The notes beneath the pieces were generated by a model. That model searched no databases and was not told the DNA's origin. It worked only from the letters and a program-made list of their open reading frames with translations. A stretch of DNA of 64,000 bases from Anoxybacterium sp963668245 (GTDB lineage Bacteria; Bacillota; Clostridia; Peptostreptococcales; Anaerovoracaceae), in contig OY764195.2 of NCBI GenBank assembly GCA_963668245.2, positions 2,852,001 to 2,916,000 on the forward strand, in the 5' to 3' direction. Of this stretch, positions 18,276 through 26,918 are shown one piece after another; the stretch's first letter is position 1, and each line of letters starts with the position of its first letter. Made by a program: the position numbers and the translations under genes.

Positions 18276-18334
18276 TTTTATCCACCTTTCTTTTCATCAG
18301 TTCTTATAGTATACTTGATTTATCGCGCAAATAC

Positions 18335-18350
18335 TGTAACAGCTGTTACA
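18335..18350. promoter_or_regulatory. Palindromic Crp/Fnr-type operator between cupin and regulator genes
   Basis: TGTAACAGCTGTTACA is a perfect 16-bp palindrome of the form TGTAAC-N4-GTTACA, the geometry of Crp/Fnr sites and close to what has been proposed for HcpR in clostridia. It lies 19 nt before the TTG start of the plus-strand regulator and 60 nt before the minus-strand cupin start, so it probably controls both. Confidence 0.75.
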
Positions 18351-18368
18351 CTTATAGGAGAAATCATA

Positions 18369-19028
18369 TTGATTGACTTGAAAATTTTATTAAATAACCC
18401 CTTATACAATAACTTTGATTTGCAAATGCTTATCGATATTCTTCACCTAGACAATTGCATTATAGGAAATTACAAGAAAGGAACGCTCATTGTTCAAGAA
18501 GGGGATTCATGCACTTCAATTGGATTTGTGCTCACAGGGCATTTGTCTATTCAACAAATGTCTCTGAAAGGAGAACTTCTAACTGTAAAAATGTTCGAAG
18601 CCAATGATGCATTCGGTGCAGCATTATATAGTTCCTTAAATCCCAAATATCCATTCACTCTAATGACGTTAAAAGATAGCCAAGTTCTCTATATTCCATT
18701 TGAACAAATTAGAAGAATGCTTATTAGTAGTCAAATATTTAACGACAACTTCATTGACTTCTTGTCATCAAGGGTAATGAACTTTAAAGAAAAGCTACAA
18801 ATGATGCAGTACAAAGATGTCCGCTCAAGACTTATGCTTTATTTGTCTAACGAGTACAAAAACAACGGATCAACATCATTCAAATTACAACACTCAAAAT
18901 CTGCGATTGCAGATATTATTGGTGTAGCCAGACCTTCTGTCTCCAGGGAACTAAAAAACATGGCAGATGATCATATCATTCACACTTCAGGTCAAATGAT
19001 AACACTATTGAAACCAGAATTATTTTAG
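18369..19028 (+). CDS. Crp/Fnr-family regulator, HcpR-like
   Basis: About 219 residues. The N-terminal cyclic-nucleotide-binding-like beta barrel contains GTLIVQEGDSCTSIGFVLTG. The C-terminal winged helix has the recognition motif SKSAIADIIGVARPSVSRELKN (about residues 170-191), typical of Crp/Fnr proteins. No N-terminal Fnr cysteine cluster is seen, so it is unlikely to be a classical Fe-S Fnr. An upstream extension is open, but AGGAGA lies 8 nt before TTG 18369, which I take as the start. Divergent from the cupin-flavodiiron-hcp operon, it is the likely nitric-oxide-responsive activator of that operon, as HcpR is elsewhere. Confidence 0.88.
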   Translation: MIDLKILLNNPLYNNFDLQMLIDILHLDNCIIGNYKKGTLIVQEGDSCTSIGFVLTGHLSIQQMSLKGELLTVKMFEANDAFGAALYSSLNPKYPFTLMTLKDSQVLYIPFEQIRRMLISSQIFNDNFIDFLSSRVMNFKEKLQMMQYKDVRSRLMLYLSNEYKNNGSTSFKLQHSKSAIADIIGVARPSVSRELKNMADDHIIHTSGQMITLLKPELF

Positions 19029-19057
19029 TCCGATTGTTATTTTGTAGCATTTTCATC

Positions 19058-19282
19058 TTACTTTGATGAAATAATCAATTGATCACCATCTTTATTTTGA
19101 GTGACTTTGGGAATCTGTGACGCATCCAGTTTTTGAACTGTTTCAGGCGTCTTTTTTAAACTATTCGTATTCATTATTGCCATTGCTTCAGCTTTTAGCC
19201 GGTTCATCTCAGGTCGATTGTTTTCACTTCTAGCTTGCATGTAGGCATTTTGAATTGCTTTTATTTCAGGTGTTATTTTCAT
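19058..19282 (-). CDS. Small helical protein coupled to iron-sulfur membrane protein
   Basis: A 74-residue protein with a charged, helical N-terminal half (PEIKAIQNAYMQARSENN, NRPEMNRLKAEAMAIMN). A longer frame runs to 19351, but GGGAGGG lies just before ATG 19282. That ATG overlaps the stop of the polyferredoxin gene by four bases (ATGA), which decides the start. No family recognised. Translational coupling suggests it serves the iron-sulfur membrane protein or the permease pair upstream. Confidence 0.65.
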   Translation of the reverse strand: MKITPEIKAIQNAYMQARSENNRPEMNRLKAEAMAIMNTNSLKKTPETVQKLDASQIPKVTQNKDGDQLIISSK

Positions 19283-19911
19283 TTTTCCCTCCCTGTGTAA
19301 TGAATCGCATCCTTTGGACACACCAAAGTACAAGTTCCACATTGATGACATATAGACTTATCAATATGCGCTATTTTAGATGAATGATTAACACTTATAG
19401 CTTTTGATGGACAAACCGTTTCACATTTTTTACAGCCTATACAAAGGGCTGGTTCAACTTTTGTTGAAAATTTAGCCCAGCGTCCTGTTAGATTTAATAA
19501 TGCCCCATATGGACAAATATGATTGTGAAAAACCCATTCTTCATATCTTAAAGTTACCAAAACGGATATTGCCATCAAAACGATTAATATTGGCACATCT
19601 TGATGTAATATTCTTTTAGACAAAGCCATTGTTCCAATCATTAATATCAACACAATCCAAGGCAGGTATTTGCTTCGAAGCACCTTTGGAACTGCTTTTA
19701 TCTGCCAATTAAGTTTTTTCGAGAGGTTGCCTGTTACCCCCATTATTGTATTCATTGGACAAATGTAGCCACAGTAGAATCTTCCCCAAATATTAGCTCC
19801 CACTAAACTGAATAAAAATAGCCCTAACCAGATGAACATATTCCCTCTTACTATGATAAAAAAGAAAATAAACAAGAATGCCAATTGAATAAACCTTCTG
19901 TATTTTTTCAT
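19279..19911 (-). CDS. Polyferredoxin membrane protein (NapH/CcoG-like)
   Basis: About 210 residues. Hydrophobic segments lie near residues 5-45, 85-105 and 110-130. GRFYCGYICPMNTIMG and NHICPYGALLN are the CxxxCP motifs typical of NapH/CcoG-type membrane iron-sulfur proteins. The C-terminal domain has two 4Fe-4S motifs (CIGCKKCETVCPSKAI, CHQCGTCTLVCPKDAI). It probably passes electrons at the membrane. The ATG at 19911 follows the upstream stop directly, with GGGGGAGG inside the upstream gene. It is the third gene of a permease-permease-polyferredoxin run divergent from the Crp/Fnr gene at 21220. Confidence 0.85.
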   Translation of the reverse strand: MKKYRRFIQLAFLFIFFFIIVRGNMFIWLGLFLFSLVGANIWGRFYCGYICPMNTIMGVTGNLSKKLNWQIKAVPKVLRSKYLPWIVLILMIGTMALSKRILHQDVPILIVLMAISVLVTLRYEEWVFHNHICPYGALLNLTGRWAKFSTKVEPALCIGCKKCETVCPSKAISVNHSSKIAHIDKSICHQCGTCTLVCPKDAIHYTGREK

Positions 19912-19912
19912 C

Positions 19913-20650
19913 TTATTCTGCACCTCCCCCTATATTAACGGTAATTGCTTGAGTTGGACACCTACTTGCGATTTTATGAATTATTGTCATATTACCCGGA
20001 TTGACATTTTCTAACCTAGCAAAAGCCTTTTCATCAATCAGACCATAAACCTCAGGCATCATTTTCACACAAATGCCACAGCCTACACAGTAATCTGGAT
20101 TTACAGCGACTTTTGGTTTTGAATCATCTGCAACTTTGGTAATCAGTTCTCTTTTATCTATAATTCTTCCCATTATCCAAGCCATTATCAAAATTGCAAC
20201 TACAGTCAAAATCCAGCGAATACTCATAAATGGGACACCCAAAAATTTCGTTTCATTTGCTAACATTGGAATTTTGATAACCGCCCAAGAACTTAAAATA
20301 ATTACAATGTTTGAAACACTTGCACCCTTTGTCAATAGCATTTTACTGATCGGAAAAGCTGCATAGATTGGACCTGCTGATATACTCCCTAGCAAAAGAG
20401 ATAGTATATTGCCAAAAAATCCTGATTTTTCTCCAAAATGCTTGATAATCCACTCTTTTGGCACAAGTGCTTCAATAACCACCGTTAGTAAAAAAATAAC
20501 TGGCAACACTTCGAACATTTCCATCAAATAATAAACACTATTTCCAATGGCTGTTATGGCTTTGTCCGGCACTAAAATAAACAGGAACAAATAGATAACT
20601 GCAACGCCTACCAGTAATTTGTTCTTCTTGATCATCGTTTTAACGGTCAT
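19913..20650 (-). CDS. UPF0718 (YraQ-type) permease half fused to a ferredoxin domain
   Basis: A 245-residue protein. The first 170 residues hold five or six membrane segments with FGEKSGFFGNILSLLLGSISAGPIYAAFP, the signature of YraQ/UPF0718 (DUF318, ArsP-related) permeases. The remaining 60 or so residues are a ferredoxin-like domain with NPDYCVGCGICVKMMPEVYG and SRCPTQAITV. The family normally carries both transporter halves in one chain; here the other half is encoded just upstream with an ATGA overlap. The ferredoxin fusion suggests redox-linked transport; substrate unknown. Confidence 0.85.
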   Translation of the reverse strand: MTVKTMIKKNKLLVGVAVIYLFLFILVPDKAITAIGNSVYYLMEMFEVLPVIFLLTVVIEALVPKEWIIKHFGEKSGFFGNILSLLLGSISAGPIYAAFPISKMLLTKGASVSNIVIILSSWAVIKIPMLANETKFLGVPFMSIRWILTVVAILIMAWIMGRIIDKRELITKVADDSKPKVAVNPDYCVGCGICVKMMPEVYGLIDEKAFARLENVNPGNMTIIHKIASRCPTQAITVNIGGGAE

Positions 20651-21129
20651 AGAACCACCCCCATCACCGCGGCGATTATGAGCGCTGCAATAAAACTAAA
20701 TACATTTCTTGTCATAGCAAATTTAAACCCAAATTCTTTCTTTTCAAGAGGAAATGTCACTATGCCTACCATCGTCAATGTTGTTAAGAACGCAACTGCT
20801 GGAACGATACTCGCCCCTACATCAACAAATGATCCTACAAGAGGAAAAGCAACAAAAGCAGGTATTAAGGTTACACTCCCAGCTACAGCTGCTATGATCG
20901 TTGCAAGCACTGTATTCTCTGATCCTAGAACGCTTTTGATTGAATCAGGGGGTATAAAGGTCAATACAATTCCAATAATGAAAATAATAGCGATTATTTC
21001 TCCAAGCATATTTCCCATCATGCCTTTTGACTTTTTCATAGCCTCAAACGTCTTCTTCTTGCTTTTAACTAAGGAGAGACCTGTTAAAGCAATTGAAATA
21101 CCCCAAAATGACAGTGTAAATACATCCAT
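20647..21129 (-). CDS. UPF0718 (YraQ-type) permease, other half
   Basis: A 160-residue integral membrane protein with about four or five helices. It carries FAFPLVGSFVDVGASIVPAVAFLTTLTMVG, the counterpart of the conserved permease repeat seen in its downstream partner. AAGGAGA lies before the ATG. It is the first gene of a four-gene unit ending at 19058. Together with the downstream protein it equals one full-length UPF0718 transporter split into two polypeptides. Some family members export organoarsenicals; nothing here proves that. Confidence 0.82.
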   Translation of the reverse strand: MDVFTLSFWGISIALTGLSLVKSKKKTFEAMKKSKGMMGNMLGEIIAIIFIIGIVLTFIPPDSIKSVLGSENTVLATIIAAVAGSVTLIPAFVAFPLVGSFVDVGASIVPAVAFLTTLTMVGIVTFPLEKKEFGFKFAMTRNVFSFIAALIIAAVMGVVL

Positions 21130-21188
21130 CTTAAAATCTCCTTTCCATTCTTTTAGACAAAGTATATACTATAGTCAAAACGAATGGC

Positions 21189-21202
21189 GTTACCGTGGTA
21201 AC
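21189..21202. promoter_or_regulatory. Palindromic operator between permease and Crp/Fnr genes
   Basis: GTTACCGTGGTAAC is a perfect 14-bp palindrome that ends 17 nt before the plus-strand regulator ATG (21220) and lies 60 nt from the divergent permease start. This is the same placement as the operator at 18335. Its half-sites (GTTACC/GGTAAC) run in the opposite sense to that site, so the two regulators probably have different specificity. Confidence 0.6.
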
Positions 21203-21219
21203 TCCAGGAAGGGAAATTT

Positions 21220-21888
21220 ATGAATTCACTAAAAGGCATGTATAATAGTTTTTCACTTTTAAAAACAATTCCCGAAAGTTATTGGGAACAAAATCTTAAT
21301 CATAATAATCAAATTGAAACGAAAAATTACGCTCAAGGAGAAATCATACATTTTGATGGTGACAATTGCACTTCTATAGACATTATCTTAAGTGGACAAG
21401 TCTTCATTGAACGTATTGATGATGCTGGAAATCTTATGAGGATAACTGAGTTCTACCCTGATGATGTTCTTGGAGGCAATTTATTATTTTCTAAGAACCC
21501 TTGCTATCCAATGATGGTAACTGCTAAAACAGAGGTAACACTGCTTAGTATCACCAAGAATCTCGTATTTAATTTTTGTGCAACTAATAAGGAATTCTTG
21601 AAAGTTTACTTGGAATACATTTCCGATCATTCATTGTTGCTCGGCGATAAACTAAAACACTATGTTAACCGTTCCATTCGAGAAAGCGTTATCGCTTATC
21701 TAAAAAGCGAATACAATGTGCAAAAGAATCAAACCTTGCAACTACGTCTATCAAAAAAAGAGCTTGCTGACCGCATGGGGGTGCAGCGAACTTCACTTTC
21801 ACGAGAATTGCAGAAGATGAAAAATGAAGGACTAGTTGAGTATGATAAGTCTAGCATTTCCATACTTGATCAAAGTATCTTATTGTAA
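21220..21888 (+). CDS. Crp/Fnr-family regulator
   Basis: 222 residues. The N-terminal effector barrel (AQGEIIHFDGDNCTSIDIILSGQ) is followed by a dimer helix and a winged helix with LSKKELADRMGVQRTSLSRELQKM as the recognition helix region (residues about 175-198). There is no Fnr-type cysteine cluster. AGGAAGGG lies before the ATG. It diverges from the permease/polyferredoxin operon with a palindrome between, so it most likely controls that operon and itself. It is a distant paralogue of the regulator at 18369. What it senses is not visible. Confidence 0.87.
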   Translation: MNSLKGMYNSFSLLKTIPESYWEQNLNHNNQIETKNYAQGEIIHFDGDNCTSIDIILSGQVFIERIDDAGNLMRITEFYPDDVLGGNLLFSKNPCYPMMVTAKTEVTLLSITKNLVFNFCATNKEFLKVYLEYISDHSLLLGDKLKHYVNRSIRESVIAYLKSEYNVQKNQTLQLRLSKKELADRMGVQRTSLSRELQKMKNEGLVEYDKSSISILDQSILL

Positions 21889-21921
21889 ATATTGAATAAA
21901 CTTTGTTCGATGGGTTGAAAA

Positions 21922-22314
21922 CTATAACATTCTAATCTCAGCCTGCATAACAGCCGCCTCTTCGGCATCCCAAAGTGCTTGCATCTCTTCTCTGGATGCC
22001 ACTGGGAAATCATTTGGTTCTACTTCTCCCATTTGTATTGGTGCCAAATGAGGGATGATTTCTCGGCACAGATTCTGATCTGGACAATTCATAATAAATC
22101 CACCATAAACAGATTCACAAATTAAGCTGTCACACATATCCGTCATGATAATCTTATCTGCTGAATATGCATTTTTCCCAATAAAGTTAGCAATGTTCTC
22201 AGCGGTCATTTTTAACATGTAATCAGTATGCATCCCTTGCTCCCTTTGTTTATAAACACATGCATATCCAAGGTTGCCGTCTTCCATCAAATCATATAAT
22301 TCATCTGTAGTCAT
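21922..22314 (-). CDS. Unrecognised acidic 130-residue protein at ICE left end
   Basis: I do not recognise this protein. It is acidic and cysteine-containing (CDSLICESVYGGFIMNCPDQNLC), with ADKIIMTDMCD suggesting an alpha/beta fold, and it ends in a glutamate- and alanine-rich helix. GGAGAAG lies 5 nt before the ATG. It lies about 130 nt beyond the stop of the last ICE recombinase, convergent with the Crp/Fnr gene. It could be the outermost ICE gene or the first chromosomal gene; the attachment site must be near, but I see no flanking repeat. Confidence 0.6.
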   Translation of the reverse strand: MTTDELYDLMEDGNLGYACVYKQREQGMHTDYMLKMTAENIANFIGKNAYSADKIIMTDMCDSLICESVYGGFIMNCPDQNLCREIIPHLAPIQMGEVEPNDFPVASREEMQALWDAEEAAVMQAEIRML

Positions 22315-22445
22315 TTTATCTTCTCCTCAAATCTATTATAGTTTCTCAGTTTGCAACCAATTAGCTGCTCATTTCTCAACAAACAAAACCGCAACTGCAT
22401 TAACAGCTACGGTCGGTGTGAAGTCCATTATTCTATTACTAAGCC

Positions 22446-24101
22446 TTAATCTTCGTAATAATCGACTTCCTCTGTCATCACGATGCCTGAGTGAAATTGT
22501 ATCGTTATTTTCAGTCCCTTATGCACCTTTATGCTGTAGATTAGTCGTTTCACAAGTTCTTGATCATATTCCCTCACTTGTGGGTTTACAGTGCCCACAG
22601 CCTTGTCCAGTGCATCAACTCTCTCCGCATAGTTCTCAGCCTCTTTCTGTGACCTTACAAGCTTCAGTTTCGCCTGTTTTAGCTCATTGATTCGCTCGGA
22701 TAAGTGTTTGTATGCATCGTCAAATTCATCGCTTACAGCGCCTTGTCTTGCGTTATCTTCTATGAGTTTCAGCATCTGCTTTTGTAGTACATCGATCTGG
22801 TCATCATATTCTGTTGTAACCCCTTGAGTACTGTAATTGCCTATGACCCGTATGACATTCTCTCTGAAGGTCTCTATAAAATCGCCACTGTTTTCGACTA
22901 CCTTATTGATGGCTTTCATTATGGCATCGTGGAGCTGCTCTTCTTTTAGTGTGGGTGAATTCTGGCACTTGGAGCTTGATCCGTTTTTCAATCTATCCTC
23001 ACATCGCCATACCGCTGTCTTCTGACCGTATTTGGACCAGGTCTGTCTTCGATAAGCATGGCCACACTCTCCGCAGGCTAGAAGTTCTGTCAGTACGTAT
23101 TTAGAACTATACTTGCTCTTTTCTTTTTTTGCCTTGTTTGATTTCCTCGTAACTGCTGATTTATTAAGACTTGATCGTCTGGCCTTTTCCACCTGCACCT
23201 GATGATATAGATCCTTGGGGATAATCGCTTCATGGTTATCTTCGATGTAGTATTGCGGTGCATATCCGTCATTCTTCACTTTTTTCTTTGTGAGAAAATC
23301 GATAGTGTAGGTTTTCTGCATACAAGCATCTCCGCAAAATTTCTCGTTCGAGAGCATTTTGTCGATTGTCCCGGGATGCCAGTGATCAAGGCCAGTTACC
23401 GTTCTAATGTCAGCTTCTTCAAGTCCTTTTGCTATTTGAAGAATGCTTTTCCCTTCTAGATATTCTCGGTAGATTCGCTTTACTATGACAGCTTCATCCG
23501 GCACTACTATTAGGTTTCCATCAGCATCTTTTGTAAAGCCTAAAAACTTCTTATGATTGACTGATATGATGCCGTTTTCAAATCGTCTGGTTAACCCCCA
23601 TCTTGTGTTCTCACTGATATTTCGGCTTTCTTCCTGCGCTTGACTGCTCAGGATCGTAATCAGGAGTTCACCACCGCTTTCCATGGTATTAACTCCTTCT
23701 TTTTCAAAAATGACCGGGATATTCTTTTCCTTCAGCTTTCGGATATATTGCAATGCATCCACTGTATTTCTGGCGAAACGGCTGACCGATTTTGTCAGAA
23801 TCAAGTCTACTTTTCCTGACATGCAAGCTTCGATCATTACATTGAAATCGTCACGTTTCTTTGTTTGCGTGGCGCTCTTGCCATCGTCAGCGAATATGCC
23901 TGCACATTTCCAGTTGGGATTGCTATTGATTTTCTCAGTATAATAATCAACCTGAGCTTCATAACTCCCTTCCTGTTGTTCAAGCAAGGTGCTGACTCGG
24001 CAGTAGGCTGCTACTCGCAGTGTCTTTTGTTCTACCCTTACGTGTTTATCATATTTAATTTGAGGCGGTATGATTGCTACCGTCTTTTTCGCTACTGCCA
24101 T
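22446..24101 (-). CDS. Large serine recombinase (ICE integrase candidate 1)
   Basis: About 551 residues. The resolvase catalytic domain has Ser37 in AAYCRVST, KSVSRFARNTVDALQY and SSQAQEESRNISENTRWG. The recombinase domain is at about 190-290. A zinc ribbon has CGECGHAYRRQTW...CEDRL. A coiled-coil follows at about 420-510, and the C-terminal strand domain ends ITIQFHSGIVMTEEV. The preferred start is ATG 24101 (GGAAGGA 8 nt upstream). It overlaps the catalytic-domain-less partner by 47 nt. It is full-length and presumably active in excision and integration; the adjacent DNA to the left should contain attL. Confidence 0.93.
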   Translation of the reverse strand: MAVAKKTVAIIPPQIKYDKHVRVEQKTLRVAAYCRVSTLLEQQEGSYEAQVDYYTEKINSNPNWKCAGIFADDGKSATQTKKRDDFNVMIEACMSGKVDLILTKSVSRFARNTVDALQYIRKLKEKNIPVIFEKEGVNTMESGGELLITILSSQAQEESRNISENTRWGLTRRFENGIISVNHKKFLGFTKDADGNLIVVPDEAVIVKRIYREYLEGKSILQIAKGLEEADIRTVTGLDHWHPGTIDKMLSNEKFCGDACMQKTYTIDFLTKKKVKNDGYAPQYYIEDNHEAIIPKDLYHQVQVEKARRSSLNKSAVTRKSNKAKKEKSKYSSKYVLTELLACGECGHAYRRQTWSKYGQKTAVWRCEDRLKNGSSSKCQNSPTLKEEQLHDAIMKAINKVVENSGDFIETFRENVIRVIGNYSTQGVTTEYDDQIDVLQKQMLKLIEDNARQGAVSDEFDDAYKHLSERINELKQAKLKLVRSQKEAENYAERVDALDKAVGTVNPQVREYDQELVKRLIYSIKVHKGLKITIQFHSGIVMTEEVDYYED

Positions 24102-25023
24102 ATTTACCATCCTTCCGTTTGTACTCTATGCTTATGTTTATAATGGTGCCATTGATAAATTCCACTTTCACAGATGTCTCTTTATAAACCGTCATCCGTT
24201 TAGTAATGGTATCGAACAGTTCCTCATTAAAGGCTGTCAGGGTATTTATATCCGATAGGGCCTCTTTTAATTTTTCAGTATTACGCTTATGATCAGCAAC
24301 CTTAGAACCTTCATAATAAAGCACCGCTCTTTTAAAAATCAGTTCTGCAAGCTCAGGATTTGAAAATTCACCATCCTGCTCGAGTTCTTTTATTCTGTTT
24401 TCATTCTGTCTGAGTTCAAGGTTCATTTTCGGTGGTTCTTGAGGTGGCTTCTTTTCAAGCATTCTTTTTTGCTTGATTAGTTGGTTGGTCGCCTCTATAA
24501 AGGTTCTCTTTAGCTCATCTTCAGTGAAAAAACTGTTTCTGCATAAAACTCTGTTTTCAAAAATATAGTGTTTGCATTTCCATTTGATTATCTCCGAAGG
24601 CTTTCCTGCATGTTCGACATACTTTTTATAGATTTCACCGCATTCACCACACCTAACTTTCCCACTAAAAATGCTTTGATTTTTCATCGTATTAAATTGC
24701 TGTGTTCTTCCAAGCTTTACTTCTACAGACGATCTGCGGTCCTGGGCTTTTTTAAAGGTAATCTCATCAATAAGGCGTGGGTAATGCTCATCCCCTTGAT
24801 ATTTTACATTCTGTAGCACCTTTCCTACAGAGCCATGATTCCAATTAGGTTTCTTATTGGCATTGAGGACACCACTCTCAGTCAGATCAATTGCAATGGC
24901 ATTTAATGATTTCCCATTGGCGTAGTCTGTAAAAATCGCTTTGACTATTTGGGCCTGCTCTTCATTTATCTCTATCAGTCCATTTACCATTTTGTATCCC
25001 ATTGGCATGTGTCGCTGCATCAT
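24055..25023 (-). CDS. Recombinase-like protein lacking the catalytic domain
   Basis: 322 residues. It begins directly in the recombinase domain (MPMGYKMVNGLIEINEEQAQIVKAIF) and continues with NWNHGSVGKVLQNVKYQGDE. A zinc ribbon follows (RCGECGEIYKKYVEHAG...WKCKHYIFENRVLC), then a coiled coil and the C-terminal strand domain. The roughly 140-residue resolvase domain with its serine nucleophile is absent. The start ATG overlaps the upstream recombinase stop (ATGA) with no frameshift, so this is a designed reading frame, not a decay product. It probably acts as a DNA-binding accessory subunit within a three-recombinase complex, as seen in other clostridial elements with recombinase trios. Confidence 0.85.
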   Translation of the reverse strand: MMQRHMPMGYKMVNGLIEINEEQAQIVKAIFTDYANGKSLNAIAIDLTESGVLNANKKPNWNHGSVGKVLQNVKYQGDEHYPRLIDEITFKKAQDRRSSVEVKLGRTQQFNTMKNQSIFSGKVRCGECGEIYKKYVEHAGKPSEIIKWKCKHYIFENRVLCRNSFFTEDELKRTFIEATNQLIKQKRMLEKKPPQEPPKMNLELRQNENRIKELEQDGEFSNPELAELIFKRAVLYYEGSKVADHKRNTEKLKEALSDINTLTAFNEELFDTITKRMTVYKETSVKVEFINGTIINISIEYKRKDGKYGSSEKDGSNHTASN

Positions 25024-26624
25024 GCATCCTCACCACCTTTACTGATGTGCTCTGTTAATTTAAGTCCATTGATCAGTTTAAAAGTTATCGTTTTATTTTG
25101 TCCTATGATCACCTGATCCACCGTGTGGGTAAGTAAGCTTTCGTCATAACTATCCATAATCTCTGGATTATACTTGATGATTTCAAGGAGCCTTATGGTC
25201 CCCTCAATCTCCTTTTCAAATCCGTTTGAATCGAGGAACCCATTCCTCTTTTTCTTTGTTTCTTCAATCTCGATATTTAGTTCATTTTGCTTTTGTATAA
25301 AAAGAGCAGAGTCCATATATCCCTTTTGCACAACGCGGCTCAGGATATGGCTCTGCTCAGTCAGTTCCATAATTTTATGATTTAAGTTTTCGATATCGTC
25401 TTCTTGTGCTTTACAGGTGCGCAGATTTTTTAAAGAATCTAGCAGTGGTATTAGGATATAGGTATAATTACTGACTAGCTTGTTCCACATGGTAAGATAT
25501 GCGCTTTTGATAATATCTTCCCGCATGGCCTTCGTTCTGCATTCTTCTTTGTTGTTAAGATGGTTTATACAACTCCACTGGATTTTTTCATAAGGTTTTC
25601 CGATGTAAATCTTTTGCCTTCTGAAGTTTCCACCACATTCCTCGCAGATGATTTTGCTACTTAGCTCATATCGATTCTGATACTTTCCGCTGTCATCCAT
25701 GCCCATCTGCTTTCTGCGGTATTCATAGATTTCACGAACCATTATTCCTTGTTCTCTGGTGATAATCGGTTCATGATTGTCCTTAATTAAAAACTGAGGC
25801 ATCTCTCCACGATTTATTTTCTTCGTGTAAGGGAGCACCTCAGTTATGTAGGTTTTCTGTAAGATCAGATCACCTTCGTATATTGGATTTTGCAGAATAC
25901 CTTTTACCACATTGTCATTCCACTTTTCAGCTGTTCTAACAGGTGGCACATTATCATTTGTCAAATTTCTTGCTATCACGTAGGACCCTTTTCCATTTAG
26001 ATAATCTTGAAAGATCCTACGTACAATCACAGCTTCATCTGTATTGATTATCAGCTCACCCTCGGCATCCTTCGTATAGCCATAAGCGACACAGGTGAGA
26101 TTATAACTGCCATCTCTGAATCTTTTTTGTATTCCCCATTTATTGTTAGTGGAGATACTCTCTGATTCTCCCTGTGCAATCGAGCTTAAAATTGTCAGCA
26201 TCTGTTCGCTTTGCTCAGACATGGTGTTGATGTTCTCTTTTTCGAAATATACGGTGACACCAAGTGCCTTTAGCTTTCTTATGGCTTCAATGCTGTCTAT
26301 GGTATTTCTGGCGAACCTAGTGACTGATTTGGTGACGATGATATCGATATTTCCATTTTCACATTCCTTGAGCATTCGGATGAATTCGTCACGGCTTTTG
26401 ACCTGCGTACCGCTTTTTGCTTCATCGGCAAAGATGCCGGCGAAGTCCCAATCTTCACGTTTTTCGATATAGCTCTTATAATACTCTACTTGAGCAACAT
26501 GGGAAGTGTGTTGCTTGGTGGAATCCGTACTGACCCTGCAGTATGCACAAACTCGTTTTTTAGGTCTTAATTCATGCATCACCTTTTGCCTGACTGGTTC
26601 AATCTTTGTGACCTTTTTTGTCAT
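25020..26624 (-). CDS. Large serine recombinase (ICE integrase candidate 2)
   Basis: 534 residues. The catalytic domain has Ser32 in CAYCRVSTDS, KSVTRFARNTIDS and SSIAQGESESISTNNKWGIQKRF. The recombinase domain follows, with a zinc ribbon CEECGGNFRRQKI...CINHLNNKEEC, a coiled coil and the C-terminal domain TITFKLINGLKLTEH. AAGGAGG lies before ATG 26624. It is first of three overlapping recombinase genes (ATGA overlap with the next), so all three are made from one transcript in fixed ratio. It is more divergent from the proteins at 22446 and 9679 than those are from each other. Confidence 0.93.
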   Translation of the reverse strand: MTKKVTKIEPVRQKVMHELRPKKRVCAYCRVSTDSTKQHTSHVAQVEYYKSYIEKREDWDFAGIFADEAKSGTQVKSRDEFIRMLKECENGNIDIIVTKSVTRFARNTIDSIEAIRKLKALGVTVYFEKENINTMSEQSEQMLTILSSIAQGESESISTNNKWGIQKRFRDGSYNLTCVAYGYTKDAEGELIINTDEAVIVRRIFQDYLNGKGSYVIARNLTNDNVPPVRTAEKWNDNVVKGILQNPIYEGDLILQKTYITEVLPYTKKINRGEMPQFLIKDNHEPIITREQGIMVREIYEYRRKQMGMDDSGKYQNRYELSSKIICEECGGNFRRQKIYIGKPYEKIQWSCINHLNNKEECRTKAMREDIIKSAYLTMWNKLVSNYTYILIPLLDSLKNLRTCKAQEDDIENLNHKIMELTEQSHILSRVVQKGYMDSALFIQKQNELNIEIEETKKKRNGFLDSNGFEKEIEGTIRLLEIIKYNPEIMDSYDESLLTHTVDQVIIGQNKTITFKLINGLKLTEHISKGGEDA

Positions 26625-26705
26625 ATGCGTTTTCCTCCTTTCCGGGACTTAAATCCCTTCTTAGCAACACACATTACTCCAAAGTATGGTGCAAAGCAAG
26701 TGTTT

Positions 26706-26918
26706 TTACACATATACTTTGGCAAGCTGTGGAGAGAAGGATTGGCGGTTCAAATCATCTATTTTTTTGTACTCTTCTTCGCTTACAAGCCCTCTTCGGA
26801 GCAGGATGCCTAACATCTTTTGCGCCATCTTGTATTGGACTTCACACTTGGATTGTTCCTTTGTCATGCCGTGTAGTTTTGCTAGATCCGTGGCTATTTT
26901 GTTCATTTCATTTTCCAT
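26706..26918 (-). CDS. SHOCT-like small protein upstream of recombinases
   Basis: 70 residues, starting at ATG 26918 with AAGGAG 7 nt upstream; a longer frame to 26942 lacks its own ribosome site. The C-terminal half (KMLGILLRRGLVSEEEYKKIDDL) is the short helical SHOCT-like motif often encoded immediately ahead of large serine recombinases in clostridial elements. It may be a recombination directionality or regulatory factor; family knowledge is thin. It precedes the recombinase trio by about 80 nt. Confidence 0.75.
   Translation of the reverse strand: MENEMNKIATDLAKLHGMTKEQSKCEVQYKMAQKMLGILLRRGLVSEEEYKKIDDLNRQSFSPQLAKVYV

Noticed and set aside
18153..18368. N-terminal extension of the Crp/Fnr gene by 72 codons
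   Set aside because: The extension overlaps the divergent cupin gene and the operator, while AGGAGA precedes TTG 18369 at correct spacing.
22274..22690. Plus-strand frame across the recombinase 3' end
   Set aside because: It mostly mirrors the recombinase C-terminus; no ribosome site and no recognisable domain.
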